Shown: positions 26,700 to 35,090 of the stretch, piece after piece
Numbering within the stretch: the first letter of the stretch is position 1
Layout of the letters: every line of letters starts with the position of its first letter
DNA from: Parendozoicomonas sp. Alg238-R29
GTDB lineage: Bacteria > Pseudomonadota > Gammaproteobacteria > Pseudomonadales > Endozoicomonadaceae
Length of the DNA: 44,044 bases
NCBI RefSeq assembly: GCF_947331445.1
Contig: NZ_CAMZOG010000033.1
Location: forward strand, 1-44,044
Direction: 5' to 3'
Program-made: the position numbers and the translations under genes
The notes under the pieces: generated by a model
The model's input: only the letters and a program-made list of their open reading frames with translations
What the model was told of the DNA's origin: nothing
Databases searched by the model: none

Positions 26700-27473
26700 T
26701 CAGGGCATCCAGCGCTGCTCAAGCTCAGAAAAAAACCCTTGAGCTTTGCGGAAGGTGATCCAGTGATTGACATAATTGATCCACACCTGATCATCCTGAG
26801 GCAGTAAAATAGCTAACGGTTTGGCTTTTCTGGGGGCAACCGGAAGAACGACAAGATTCTGGTATTTCGCCACCAGTTTGGAAGCTTCCAGATTGGAGGT
26901 CAGGGCAACCTGCGCACGACCAGAGAGTAACTCCTGAAATCCACGGGCCGGTGCTTCCACAGATTTTAAGGTCGCATCAGGAAAATAATCTTTGGCTTCC
27001 TGTTCAAAAACAGTGCCCAGTGTCACTGCAACTTTCACAGAAGAGTTGTTAATAGAATCCCACCCAGTGAACTTTTCCAGATCAGAACGTTTCACCAGAG
27101 GAACAGTACCTACAGAAAAATAAGGCTGGGAGTAACCAGCAACTTTCGCACGTTTCATATTAATGGATGCACTGGTGGACATATCATATTTATCCGCCAC
27201 CACACCGTTAACCAGTGTTTTCCAATCTGCAGGTATCAGTTCCAGTTTCACTCCCAGATCCTCGGCCAGTGATTTGGCCAGATCAATATCAAAACCCTGA
27301 TAATCATTAGTGGCGGGATTACGGAGTGACATAGGATCCCAATCCCCGGTTGTACCCACCCGCAATACACCGTCTTCAAGAATACGTTGCAACCGTGAAT
27401 CGTCAGCCCACACTTGAGTTAATGTTGCCATCACCAGTAAAGCCAGCAGGGTCAGTCGTTGGAATATCATCAT
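26700..27473 (-). CDS. Periplasmic solute-binding protein, family 3, PheC (cyclohexadienyl dehydratase)-like
   Basis: Exported protein of 257 residues with a signal peptide (LALLVMATLTQVWADD, cleavage after about residue 23). The fold signature is LRVGTTGDWDPMSL, YQGFDIDLAKSLAEDLGVKL and DWKTLVNGVVADKYDMSTS. This pattern, with the Lys/Arg-poor late section LLSGRAQVALTSNLEA, recalls PheC-type periplasmic arogenate/prephenate dehydratases as well as amino-acid binding proteins; the two are hard to separate by eye. It is divergent from an amino-acid ABC permease 118 bp away, which suggests a transport role, although the pairing is unusual. No ATPase gene is adjacent. Confidence 0.8.
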   Translation of the reverse strand: MMIFQRLTLLALLVMATLTQVWADDSRLQRILEDGVLRVGTTGDWDPMSLRNPATNDYQGFDIDLAKSLAEDLGVKLELIPADWKTLVNGVVADKYDMSTSASINMKRAKVAGYSQPYFSVGTVPLVKRSDLEKFTGWDSINNSSVKVAVTLGTVFEQEAKDYFPDATLKSVEAPARGFQELLSGRAQVALTSNLEASKLVAKYQNLVVLPVAPRKAKPLAILLPQDDQVWINYVNHWITFRKAQGFFSELEQRWMP

Positions 27474-27591
27474 TATTTTTGTCTTTTGGTTTTATATAGA
27501 TTCTGGTTACTACGCATGGGAAACCATAACGGATTTTTGTCTGCCATCACAACGGGGTATGATGAGTGGATAACAAAACAAAGACCTTGTC

Positions 27592-28338
27592 ATGCAGTTA
27601 TTATCCCGCCTTTTTCTTGTATTCACATTGTCGTTCGTGCTGACAGGCTGTTCTGATAATTACCAATGGGGTTGGTATATTCTCTCCCCCGCGACAGAAG
27701 CCGGGCGCATAAATCTCAGTTTTCTGATTCAGGGGATGGCCTATACCATAGGCATCAGCATACTGGCGTTCTCCATAGCCATGGTTGTTGGCCTATTGGT
27801 TGCCCTGCCTGGGCTGTCTTCTCGCAAACCTTTGCTCTATGGCAACCGAATTTATGTAGAGACATTCCGCTCAATTCCGGTGCTGGTGATGATTCTGTGG
27901 ATTTATTACGGCCTGCCACTGGTGTCTGGGTTGGAGTTTTCTGCTTTTACTGCAGCCGTGATTGCACTGGCTCTGTGTGAAAGCGCATTCCATGCCGAGA
28001 TTTTCCGTGGAGGAATCAATGGCATTGATAAAGGCCAGTTTGAAGCGTCCGACGCACTTGGCCTGACTTATATACAAAAAATGCGATTGATTATATTGCC
28101 TCAGGCTATTCGTAAGATGCTGCCCCCCCTGGCGAACCAGTTTGTTTATATGTTGAAGATGTCGTCTCTGGCTTCCGTGATTGGCGTTCAGGAGCTGACC
28201 CGCCGGGCTAACGAATTGCAGATCAGTGAATATCGAGCCATGGAGATTTATTCCGTTCTTGTTTTGGAATATCTGGTACTGGTGCTGCTGTTCTCCTGGT
28301 TTGCCCGTAAGTTGGAGAAGAAACAAAACAATCACTAG
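27592..28338 (+). CDS. Amino-acid ABC transporter permease (HisM family) with a lipobox-like N-terminus
   Basis: Inner-membrane permease of 248 residues with the family EAA loop (EASDALGLTYIQKMRLIILPQAI) at about 153-175. It carries ETFRSIPVLVMILWIYYGLP, typical of polar amino-acid permeases. The N-terminus is odd: LFLVFTLSFVLTGCSDN resembles a lipoprotein signal with a Cys at position 20, ahead of NYQWGWYILSP and the first core helix. No ATP-binding gene lies next to it, so it must share one from elsewhere or from the ABC cassette at 37-39 kb. The probable partner is the divergent binding protein. Confidence 0.88.
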   Translation: MQLLSRLFLVFTLSFVLTGCSDNYQWGWYILSPATEAGRINLSFLIQGMAYTIGISILAFSIAMVVGLLVALPGLSSRKPLLYGNRIYVETFRSIPVLVMILWIYYGLPLVSGLEFSAFTAAVIALALCESAFHAEIFRGGINGIDKGQFEASDALGLTYIQKMRLIILPQAIRKMLPPLANQFVYMLKMSSLASVIGVQELTRRANELQISEYRAMEIYSVLVLEYLVLVLLFSWFARKLEKKQNNH

Positions 28339-28434
28339 GGGCGTCAACAAATCTTGTAGTGCCTTTGTTTTTCCATGGTAACAATGGCATCATCCAGCCT
28401 TCCTCTCTATTGAATGCTGGTCACAGGATCAACC

Positions 28435-29652
28435 ATGCGCCTGCAGAAAACCCTAAAACAATTAATAACCTGCGCCTCTCTAACAACTTTATCCACTTTA
28501 GGTTTTGCCTCCACAAATTTTGCCTCCACCTGGCAAGACACGCTGGAAGAGGCAAAGGGGCAATCTGTTTACATGAATGCCTGGGGTGGTAGTGAATCGG
28601 TAAATGATTATCTGGACTGGGCTTCACAAGAAGTTAAGGAAAAGTACGGCCTAACCCTTCATCACGTAAAGGTTGATGATATTTCCAGTGTTATCAGCCG
28701 GATTCTGGCCGAAAAAAGCGCTGGCCGAACAAATAAAGGTTCCGTTGACATTGTCTGGATCAATGGCGAAAACTTTCGGGCAATGAAAGATAACGGCCTT
28801 CTGCATGGCCCCTTTGTTAACGCGCTGCCCAACTGGCGCCATATCGACACCAAAGATAAACCAACAACCGTAGTTGATTTCGGTGAACCAACTGATGGGC
28901 TGGAAGCCCCTTGGGGTATGGCACAACTGGTATTTATGAATGATACCGAAGTTGTACCTCAGCCCCCCAAAAGCATGCAGGAACTGCTCAGTTTCAGCCA
29001 AAAGAATCCGGGGCTGTTTACTTATCCAGCGCCACCAGATTTTATCGGTACTACTTTCCTGAAGCAGGCACTTCTCGAACTTGCTGCTGATCCTGCTCGA
29101 CTGCAAAAACCAGTTAACGACAAGGATTTCAAGCGGATTACCCAACCTTTGTGGAGCTTCCTTGATCAACTCCACCCCCAACTCTGGCGCAGCGGCCGAA
29201 CATTCCCCACCAGCGCAACAGCGATGATTCCTCTGTTAGATGATGGTGAGCTGGCTATGTCGTTAACCTTTAACCCCAGCGAAGCATCTACTGCAATAAA
29301 TAATGGTCGCCTGCCCGACTCTGTTCGCACCTATGTCCATAACAATGGCACCATTGGCAACACCCATTTTCTGGCGATACCGTTTAACAGCTCAGCCAAT
29401 GCTGGAGCCAAAGTGGTGATTAACTTTCTGATGTCACCAGAGGCACAGTTGAGAAAGTCGGATCCGCAGAAGTGGGGAGACCCAACAGTATTGAGCATCG
29501 ACAGCCTCAATTCAGAAGATAAAAGCGCATTCAAGGCTCAAAAGCTGGGTATTGCCACCCTTCGCCCTGAACAATTAGGAAGCCCGCTTCCCGAACCTCA
29601 CCCATCCTGGGTGAATGCTCTGGAACAAGCCTGGCAGGAGCGTTACCGTTAA
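28435..29652 (+). CDS. ynjB: YnjB-like ABC transporter solute-binding protein
   Basis: Periplasmic binding protein of 405 residues. ATG 28435 is chosen because AGGA lies six bases upstream; an ATG at 28414 is also open. A signal peptide ends near GFAS. Family segments are VYMNAWGGSESVNDYLDWA, VDIVWINGENFRAMK, WGMAQLVFMND and NNGTIGNTHFLAIPFNSSAN. These match E. coli YnjB, whose substrate is not established. It is the first gene of a four-gene operon with the permease, ATPase and a CDP-alcohol transferase. Confidence 0.9.
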   Translation: MRLQKTLKQLITCASLTTLSTLGFASTNFASTWQDTLEEAKGQSVYMNAWGGSESVNDYLDWASQEVKEKYGLTLHHVKVDDISSVISRILAEKSAGRTNKGSVDIVWINGENFRAMKDNGLLHGPFVNALPNWRHIDTKDKPTTVVDFGEPTDGLEAPWGMAQLVFMNDTEVVPQPPKSMQELLSFSQKNPGLFTYPAPPDFIGTTFLKQALLELAADPARLQKPVNDKDFKRITQPLWSFLDQLHPQLWRSGRTFPTSATAMIPLLDDGELAMSLTFNPSEASTAINNGRLPDSVRTYVHNNGTIGNTHFLAIPFNSSANAGAKVVINFLMSPEAQLRKSDPQKWGDPTVLSIDSLNSEDKSAFKAQKLGIATLRPEQLGSPLPEPHPSWVNALEQAWQERYR

Positions 29653-29675
29653 AACAACCGAAGTCTGGCAGTAGT

Positions 29676-31403
29676 ATGAACGCTCATCACACAGGACGTG
29701 CAAAGGCACTTGCCTACCTAATCCCTCTGTTGTTCCCGGCCATTATTGTGGCCGGGCTTGCCGGAGTTATTTTACCTGCGTTTGGTTGGTTTCCTGCTTT
29801 AGGGTTCCACTCATTTACCCTGACTCCCTGGCAAATCCTGTTCAACACACCGGCACTGATGGAAATGGTACTGGTAACGATGTTTGTTGGACTCAGCACC
29901 ACCGCCATAGCTTTACTGCTGACACTTATTTTTGCGGTAACCTGCTGGCAAACCCGATTATGGAGAATCACAGCTCGATCACTATCACCCCTGCTGGCAA
30001 TTCCACACTCAGCACTGGCCATCGGCGCCCTGTTTCTTCTGGCTCCCAGCGGCTTTTTCAGTCGTATAGCAGCAACACCTATGGGGTGGACACGGCCACC
30101 TGATATTTTGTCGGTCAATGATCCCCTTGGGCTAAGCCTGATATTTACCCTGGTTCTCAAAGAAGCCCCTTTTTTGTGTTTGATGCTGATTACTGCTGTC
30201 AGCCAGACACCGGTGAAGCGTTTACTGACTGCTGGTCGCGCACTGGGTTACAGCCCCCTGCAATGCTGGCTGAAACTGGCCTGGCCACAGGTTTATCCGA
30301 AAATGCGTTTATCAGTGCTGATTGTGATGGCATTTTCACTGTCGGTTGTAGATGTCTCCATGATAATTGGGCCCAACCTGCCGCCACTTCTTCCGGTTCA
30401 GATTCTCTTCTGGCAACAGAACCCGGATATTACTCAACACCTTCCCGCAGCAGCAGGCGCCTTACTGTTACTGTTACTGGTAATCGCCACTATGGGGCTT
30501 TGGTTGTTGGGAGAAAAAACTCTTCAGTTCAATTTGCGGAACTGGCTGACAGCAGGTCACCGCGGTGGACAAAAACCTTTGTTAATGAAATGCGGCAAAA
30601 TGACCTGGTCAGGAACATTGTTAATGGCTCTGACTGCCTTGATTGTTGTCGCTATCTGGACTTTCGCCTGGCGATGGCGTTTTCCTGATATTTTGCCATC
30701 TGTATGGTCGCTGAAATCCTGGATTCGCTATTTCCCCAGATTGCTTGATCCACTGGTAACAACCCTGATTATTGCAGTTTCCAGTTCAGTTATCGGTATT
30801 GCTTTGAGTATTCTCTGCCTGGAATTTCGTTCCCCGGAAAAACCCTGGCAAAACCGGGCTGTCACTGCCTTTTTCTATTTACCTTTACTGCTGCCGCAAA
30901 TGACATTTTTGCTGGGCATACAAACCTTGTTGGTATCGCTGCATCTGGATGGTTATCTAGTCACCGTGATTGGCTGTCATCTATTGTTTGTTTTTCCTTA
31001 CTGTTATCTCAGCCTTTCAGGTTCCTGGCAGCAATATGATCAGCGCTACACACAGGCGGGAAGATTGCTTTGTGGGTCACCATGGAAAACCTTCTGGCAA
31101 GTAAAAATCCCCATGCTGCTGACTCCTCTATTAACCACCCTGGCTCTTGGTATTGCCGTTAGCACAGCCCTCTATCTGCCAACGCTAATGACCGGCGCCG
31201 GTCGCTATGAAACTTTGACCACAGAAGCTGTTGCCCTTGCGTCAGGCGGCAATCGCCGCTTACTTGCTCTCTATGCACTTATGCAAATGCTGGTTCCCAT
31301 GCTGTTTTTTGCGGCAGCATTATTAACACCTCGATGGCTGCATATTCGTCGCAAAGGATTTTCTCTCTCGGCCGGCCAAAGGACATCTCGCAATGAGTCT
31401 TGA
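29676..31403 (+). CDS. ynjC: YnjC-like ABC permease, two permease halves in one chain
   Basis: Inner-membrane permease of 575 residues containing two tandem permease units of about 270 residues each, as in E. coli YnjC and iron/thiamine-type ABC permeases. EAA-like loops are visible at about residues 185-205 (LTAGRALGYSPLQCWLKLAW) and again near 465-485 (QAGRLLCGSPWKTFWQVKIP). It starts 23 bp after ynjB and overlaps ynjD by 11 bp. The fused architecture means one chain can form the whole channel. Confidence 0.9.
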   Translation: MNAHHTGRAKALAYLIPLLFPAIIVAGLAGVILPAFGWFPALGFHSFTLTPWQILFNTPALMEMVLVTMFVGLSTTAIALLLTLIFAVTCWQTRLWRITARSLSPLLAIPHSALAIGALFLLAPSGFFSRIAATPMGWTRPPDILSVNDPLGLSLIFTLVLKEAPFLCLMLITAVSQTPVKRLLTAGRALGYSPLQCWLKLAWPQVYPKMRLSVLIVMAFSLSVVDVSMIIGPNLPPLLPVQILFWQQNPDITQHLPAAAGALLLLLLVIATMGLWLLGEKTLQFNLRNWLTAGHRGGQKPLLMKCGKMTWSGTLLMALTALIVVAIWTFAWRWRFPDILPSVWSLKSWIRYFPRLLDPLVTTLIIAVSSSVIGIALSILCLEFRSPEKPWQNRAVTAFFYLPLLLPQMTFLLGIQTLLVSLHLDGYLVTVIGCHLLFVFPYCYLSLSGSWQQYDQRYTQAGRLLCGSPWKTFWQVKIPMLLTPLLTTLALGIAVSTALYLPTLMTGAGRYETLTTEAVALASGGNRRLLALYALMQMLVPMLFFAAALLTPRWLHIRRKGFSLSAGQRTSRNES

Positions 31404-32046
31404 ACTGGATAATATCTCTCTGGCTGTTGCTGGACGTACATTGTTGGAAGAGTTTTTCCTGACCATTAAGGCTGGTGAAATCGTCTCCATTATGGGGCCG
31501 AGTGGCTGTGGTAAATCCACTCTGCTTTCGGTGATTTGCGGCGCCCAAAGTCCAGCTATTACAACCTCTGGCAATATTATTGTGAACGGTCACAATGTCA
31601 CTGATATGGCTATGGAAAAACGCCGAATCGGACTGTTATTTCAGGATGACCTTCTGTTCCCCCATATGACTGTGAACGGTAATCTAGCTTTTGCGCTTCC
31701 CGCAGGATTATCAGCGAGAGAGCGCAGCTATCGAATCGATGAAGCCCTGGCCGCCGCCGACTTGCCTGGTTACGGCAATATGCATCCTGATAATTTGTCT
31801 GGTGGACAACGCGCACGTATCAGCCTTATGCGCACCCTGCTGGCGGAACCAGAAGCTCTGCTTCTGGACGAACCCTTTTCCCGATTGGACGCTCATTTAC
31901 GACAGCAAATGCGTAACTTTGTGTTTGATACAGTGAAAGATAAACAGATCCCGGCTCTGCTGGTGACCCACGACCGCCAAGATTGTTGTGAACGTATTAT
32001 TGAGCTGAATGCTTCCAAGACTATCTCTGGAGACGTTCATGATTGA
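31393..32046 (+). CDS. ynjD: YnjD-like ABC transporter ATP-binding protein
   Basis: ATPase subunit of 217 residues. Walker A GPSGCGKST is at about 36-44, the Q-loop at LFQDDLLFPHM, the signature LSGGQRARI at about 135-143, and Walker B ALLLDEPFSRLD. The switch His is in VTHDRQDC. All motifs look functional. The ATG lies inside the end of ynjC (11 bp overlap), and the 3' end overlaps the next start by 8 bp. Confidence 0.94.
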   Translation: MSLELDNISLAVAGRTLLEEFFLTIKAGEIVSIMGPSGCGKSTLLSVICGAQSPAITTSGNIIVNGHNVTDMAMEKRRIGLLFQDDLLFPHMTVNGNLAFALPAGLSARERSYRIDEALAAADLPGYGNMHPDNLSGGQRARISLMRTLLAEPEALLLDEPFSRLDAHLRQQMRNFVFDTVKDKQIPALLVTHDRQDCCERIIELNASKTISGDVHD

Positions 32047-32653
32047 TCGCTGGACTCACGCCTGGGTACAAAAACCCCTGAATGTTTTTGCCAAATCCAT
32101 GATCGGTCGAGTCACTCCCGACCAATTAACTTTTGGTGGATTTATTATCGGCATGCTGGCTGTTCCACTGCTGGCTATGGAGTGGTATACCCCAGCTCTG
32201 GTTGCTATTGTTATCAACCGGATTATGGATGGCCTGGATGGCACTTTAGCCCGCTATACCCAAACGTCCGATGCCGGAGGCTTTCTCGATATCTGCTTAG
32301 ACTTTCTCTTCTATTCCGCTGTTATCTTTGGCTTTGCACTGGCAAACCCGGAACAAAATGCTCTGGCAGCTGCCTTTCTGATATTTTGCTTTATTGGCAC
32401 CGGCAGCAGCTTCCTTGCTTTTGCGATTATGGCGGAAAAACATCAGCTGGCTCGCATTCAGTTTGACAATAAATCCCTGCACTACCTGGGAGGTTTAACT
32501 GAAGGTACTGAAACCTTATTGTTTTACATTGCTATCTGCCTGTGGCCCCAGCAATTCTCAATATTGGCTGTTATTTTTGGAGGCCTGTGCCTGATTACTG
32601 TTTTCACCCGTATCTATGGTGGTTACCAGACACTGTCTCGCATTCAATCATAA
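32039..32653 (+). CDS. ynjF: YnjF-like CDP-alcohol phosphatidyltransferase family protein
   Basis: Membrane enzyme of 204 residues from ATG 32039 (GGAG six bases upstream; an upstream in-frame start at 32009 lies inside ynjD). It has about six membrane segments. The family motif is DGTLAR, seven residues, G-GFL-D-ICL-D at about residues 66-87, one residue shorter in the spacer than the common DG-x2-AR-x8-G-x3-D-x3-D, with the catalytic Asp residues kept. E. coli YnjF has no firm substrate. Overlap with ynjD suggests transport and a membrane-lipid or head-group reaction are linked. Confidence 0.88.
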   Translation: MIDRWTHAWVQKPLNVFAKSMIGRVTPDQLTFGGFIIGMLAVPLLAMEWYTPALVAIVINRIMDGLDGTLARYTQTSDAGGFLDICLDFLFYSAVIFGFALANPEQNALAAAFLIFCFIGTGSSFLAFAIMAEKHQLARIQFDNKSLHYLGGLTEGTETLLFYIAICLWPQQFSILAVIFGGLCLITVFTRIYGGYQTLSRIQS

Positions 32654-32667
32654 TCTCACTAAAGAGC

Positions 32668-32812
32668 CGCGGTTGATCCTGAGCGTTCATAGAGTGGTTG
32701 CGCGACAAAAAGGCCGTAGAACACCTGAAGTGTTATTTCTGACATTGTTAAATAGATATTTGATTGACAGGGCTTTCTGTTTATAAGGCTTATAAGAACC
32801 AAATCAACCGCG
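32668..32812. repeat. Perfect 10-bp inverted repeat flanking 125 bp after ynjF
   Basis: CGCGGTTGAT (32668-32677) is repeated in inverse orientation as ATCAACCGCG (32803-32812). The enclosed 125 bp has no gene. It could be the ends of a small degenerate element or a long-range RNA stem; sequence alone does not decide. Confidence 0.5.
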
Positions 32813-32850
32813 ATGTGAGCTTTCATCCACCGGTATAAATAACACCGATT

Positions 32851-33432
32851 TCAGGGGGCTGCTTTATGCACCAGTTCAAAACCACCAAACTCATAGAGCA
32901 AATGTGTCAACTGCGTAGTATTACTATTTTCAGCATGATTGAGTGGTATAGGCATATAGTCCAAGTCTTCATCCCCACAGACTGTTTTCCAGTGTTTCAG
33001 CTGCCAGAGTGACTGAATATCATCGTAAAGCAGTAAAACCCTTCCCTCTGCGCCATCCTCTGCGCCATCCTCTGCAAACGGCCCTCCGAGAGAAAATGTT
33101 CCAATTTCAACCCAACGCCTGATTTTTCGACAACAGCTCTTAAACAGCTTGACTCATCCTTCAGAAACCGCTTCTGCAAAGTAGGTGCAGCCTTTATCAT
33201 TAAATTGAGAAAAATGGGCGACAGTGTCTCGATGGTTGCTAACTCCTCGGAGATTATTCCCCTGAGCCAGCACATTTGAGGATTGAACAAGCCATAAAAA
33301 ACTGTGTGAGATGAGTGTAGCTGGTCTCCCTGCAAGCAGTTGTATTTTGTAAGCTTTATAGCTATTTAAGGAACAGGGTAACAATTGCTCTACTACTGAT
33401 GAGCCGTCATAATCTGCCACGCTGCTATTCAT
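32851..33432 (-). pseudogene. Decayed open frame with one in-frame TGA, unidentified
   Basis: One minus-strand frame runs from an ATG at 33432 to a TGA at 32853-32851 with a single internal TGA at 33156-33154, about 193 codons in all. The translated text looks protein-like on both sides of the stop (IRRWVEIGTFSLGGPFAEDG and VLLLYDDIQSLWQLKHWKTV). It also contains a duplicated 12-bp unit, CTCTGCGCCATC on the plus strand (33046-33057, 33058-33069). It starts only 21 bp from the divergent syd start. I do not recognise the family. It may be a pseudogene, or no gene at all. Confidence 0.35.
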
Positions 33433-33453
33433 TCATTCTCAAGCAGATACCCC

Positions 33454-34005
33454 ATGAAAGATGTTTCACCCGCAACACAGCAAGCCCTAACTCAGCTCCA
33501 TAATAGTTTCAGGGAAAAAAACCTGAATCATTCAGGAACACTACCAGTGTGTGATAAAGACCCTGAGTGGCCGTCCCCCTGTGAGCAAGCTCATCCCGAT
33601 TTGAAGCTGAGTTACTGGGAAGCTGTGAGCTGTCCGGACACTTTGGATTTCTCAGGCCTTGAAACCGCTCTGGGGCTAAAGCTTCACCCGGATATTGCCA
33701 GTTACTACACCAGCTTTTACAGCAACAATATCCCTGTCTGTTGTGACGACGGTAATCTGGAACTGCTGCAGGTATGGAATCGAGATGATTTTGATCGGCT
33801 GCAGCAAAACCTGATCGGTCACCTGATGATGAAGAAAAAACGCAAACAAAACCCCACCGTTTTCTTCGCGGTTACCGATGACGATGAGATTATTTTGTCC
33901 GTATTAAATGAAACCGGGGAAGTTTGGGCAGAAAGAGTAGGGAAAAACCCACACAGGAAAATGGCAAACAATCTAGCTGAGTTTCTGGAAAACTTAACTG
34001 TATAG
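33454..34005 (+). CDS. syd: Syd, SecY-interacting protein
   Basis: Cytoplasmic protein of 183 residues that binds SecY and monitors translocon quality in E. coli. Family features seen are WPSPCEQAHPD, YWEAVSCPDTLDFSGLE, LGLKLHPDIASYYTSFYS and LLQVWNRDDFDRLQQNLIGH, followed by FFAVTDDDEIILSVLNETGE. The length is as expected. It is a single gene, followed by a hairpin before the convergent rhodanese gene. Confidence 0.93.
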   Translation: MKDVSPATQQALTQLHNSFREKNLNHSGTLPVCDKDPEWPSPCEQAHPDLKLSYWEAVSCPDTLDFSGLETALGLKLHPDIASYYTSFYSNNIPVCCDDGNLELLQVWNRDDFDRLQQNLIGHLMMKKKRKQNPTVFFAVTDDDEIILSVLNETGEVWAERVGKNPHRKMANNLAEFLENLTV

Positions 34006-34011
34006 CCTGTC

Positions 34012-34040
34012 TGCACGGGAACCACTGCGTTTTCCGTGCA
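34012..34040. terminator. Hairpin between convergent syd and rhodanese genes
   Basis: TGCACGG (34012-34018) pairs with CCGTGCA (34034-34040), extendable by GAA/TTT with one G-U pair. It sits between two convergent stop codons, the expected place for a two-way terminator, but there is no strong T-run on either side. Confidence 0.4.
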
Positions 34041-34053
34041 ATATCCCTTTAAA

Positions 34054-34983
34054 TCACTTCACCATAGCCAAAGCGTCATCAGCAGCCCAATTCCACATTG
34101 AACCGTCATAATTTCTCACCTTTTCATAGCCGGTCGTTTTGAGGGCAACAGTAACCAGGCCAGCACGAATACCTCCAGTACAATAAACAATAATTTCATC
34201 GCCCTTACTGATTCCAACTCCAATCATCATGGATTCAATGTCAGACTGGGTTTTCAGAAAACCATTGCTGTCGAGAAAGTCCTTGTAAAAGATATGAACG
34301 GCCCCTGGAATTCGACCGTCACGCACCTCACCATAATTCTTTTTGCCGTCATACTCTTCCCGTTCCCGGGTATCCAACAGTTTCAATTTATCAAGGTTGG
34401 CAGCAACATATTCGGTGGTGGCATAAATGGTTTTGTCTTTATCAATAATGACAGAACCATAATCATTTCGCTCAGACTTTGAACTCATCATAAAGCCAGC
34501 ATTTTTATAGGCTCTGATACCACCATTAAGAATGGCTGCATCGTCAATACCCGCATAGTTAAGCATCCATACTAGTCGCCCATCTTCGCCAAAGCCATCC
34601 AGCGGATCGATATAGACAACAACCCTGCTGTTTTTGGAGATACCTAGTTTGCTAATTTCCCGGGCAAGCTGATCATCCGGTAATAACAGGCCATGATTTT
34701 TATCTGAAGGATCACCCATAAAGCTGAACTGAGACCAGGCAGCATGCACAGCACCAGGAATGTGCTCATCGTCATAATCATCTTCGCTGCGGGCATCAAC
34801 GATAATCAAATTGGCATCATCAAGATGATGATTCAGCCACTGAGCCGAAATCAGATATTCTGGGTGTGTATAAGTATCTGGTAGAGAAACCTTCTGACCG
34901 ACGAGCGTTGCCGCTTGTGCTTTTTCACATCCGGCCAGCCCGGTAACAACAACTGCCATAACAAGAAACCCGCGTAATCCCAT
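34054..34983 (-). CDS. Lipoprotein with two rhodanese (sulfurtransferase) domains
   Basis: Predicted envelope lipoprotein of 309 residues from ATG 34983 (GGGG just upstream). The signal ends with the lipobox VTGLAGC (Cys 19). Two rhodanese domains occupy about 45-165 and 185-305. In the second, the active-site loop is IIVYCTGGIRAG with the catalytic Cys; in the first the equivalent loop VVYIDPLDGFGEDG has no Cys, so it is probably structural, as in two-domain sulfurtransferases of the SseA/thiosulfate type. The CxxxxR-like loop ends with an intact Arg. The sulfur acceptor is unknown. Confidence 0.9.
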   Translation of the reverse strand: MGLRGFLVMAVVVTGLAGCEKAQAATLVGQKVSLPDTYTHPEYLISAQWLNHHLDDANLIIVDARSEDDYDDEHIPGAVHAAWSQFSFMGDPSDKNHGLLLPDDQLAREISKLGISKNSRVVVYIDPLDGFGEDGRLVWMLNYAGIDDAAILNGGIRAYKNAGFMMSSKSERNDYGSVIIDKDKTIYATTEYVAANLDKLKLLDTREREEYDGKKNYGEVRDGRIPGAVHIFYKDFLDSNGFLKTQSDIESMMIGVGISKGDEIIVYCTGGIRAGLVTVALKTTGYEKVRNYDGSMWNWAADDALAMVK

Positions 34984-35090
34984 GAAACCCCACAAACTCT
35001 ACGCCATAAACGCTGCGATTGTGTACCGCAAAGTCTATGGATAAAGGGCTCCGGTAACGTGATGTTAATCAGCACTATGCAAGCATCACT

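Noticed and set aside
33154-33181. In-frame TGA as a selenocysteine codon
   Set aside because: No recognisable selenocysteine insertion hairpin after it and no selenoprotein family match; decay is simpler.
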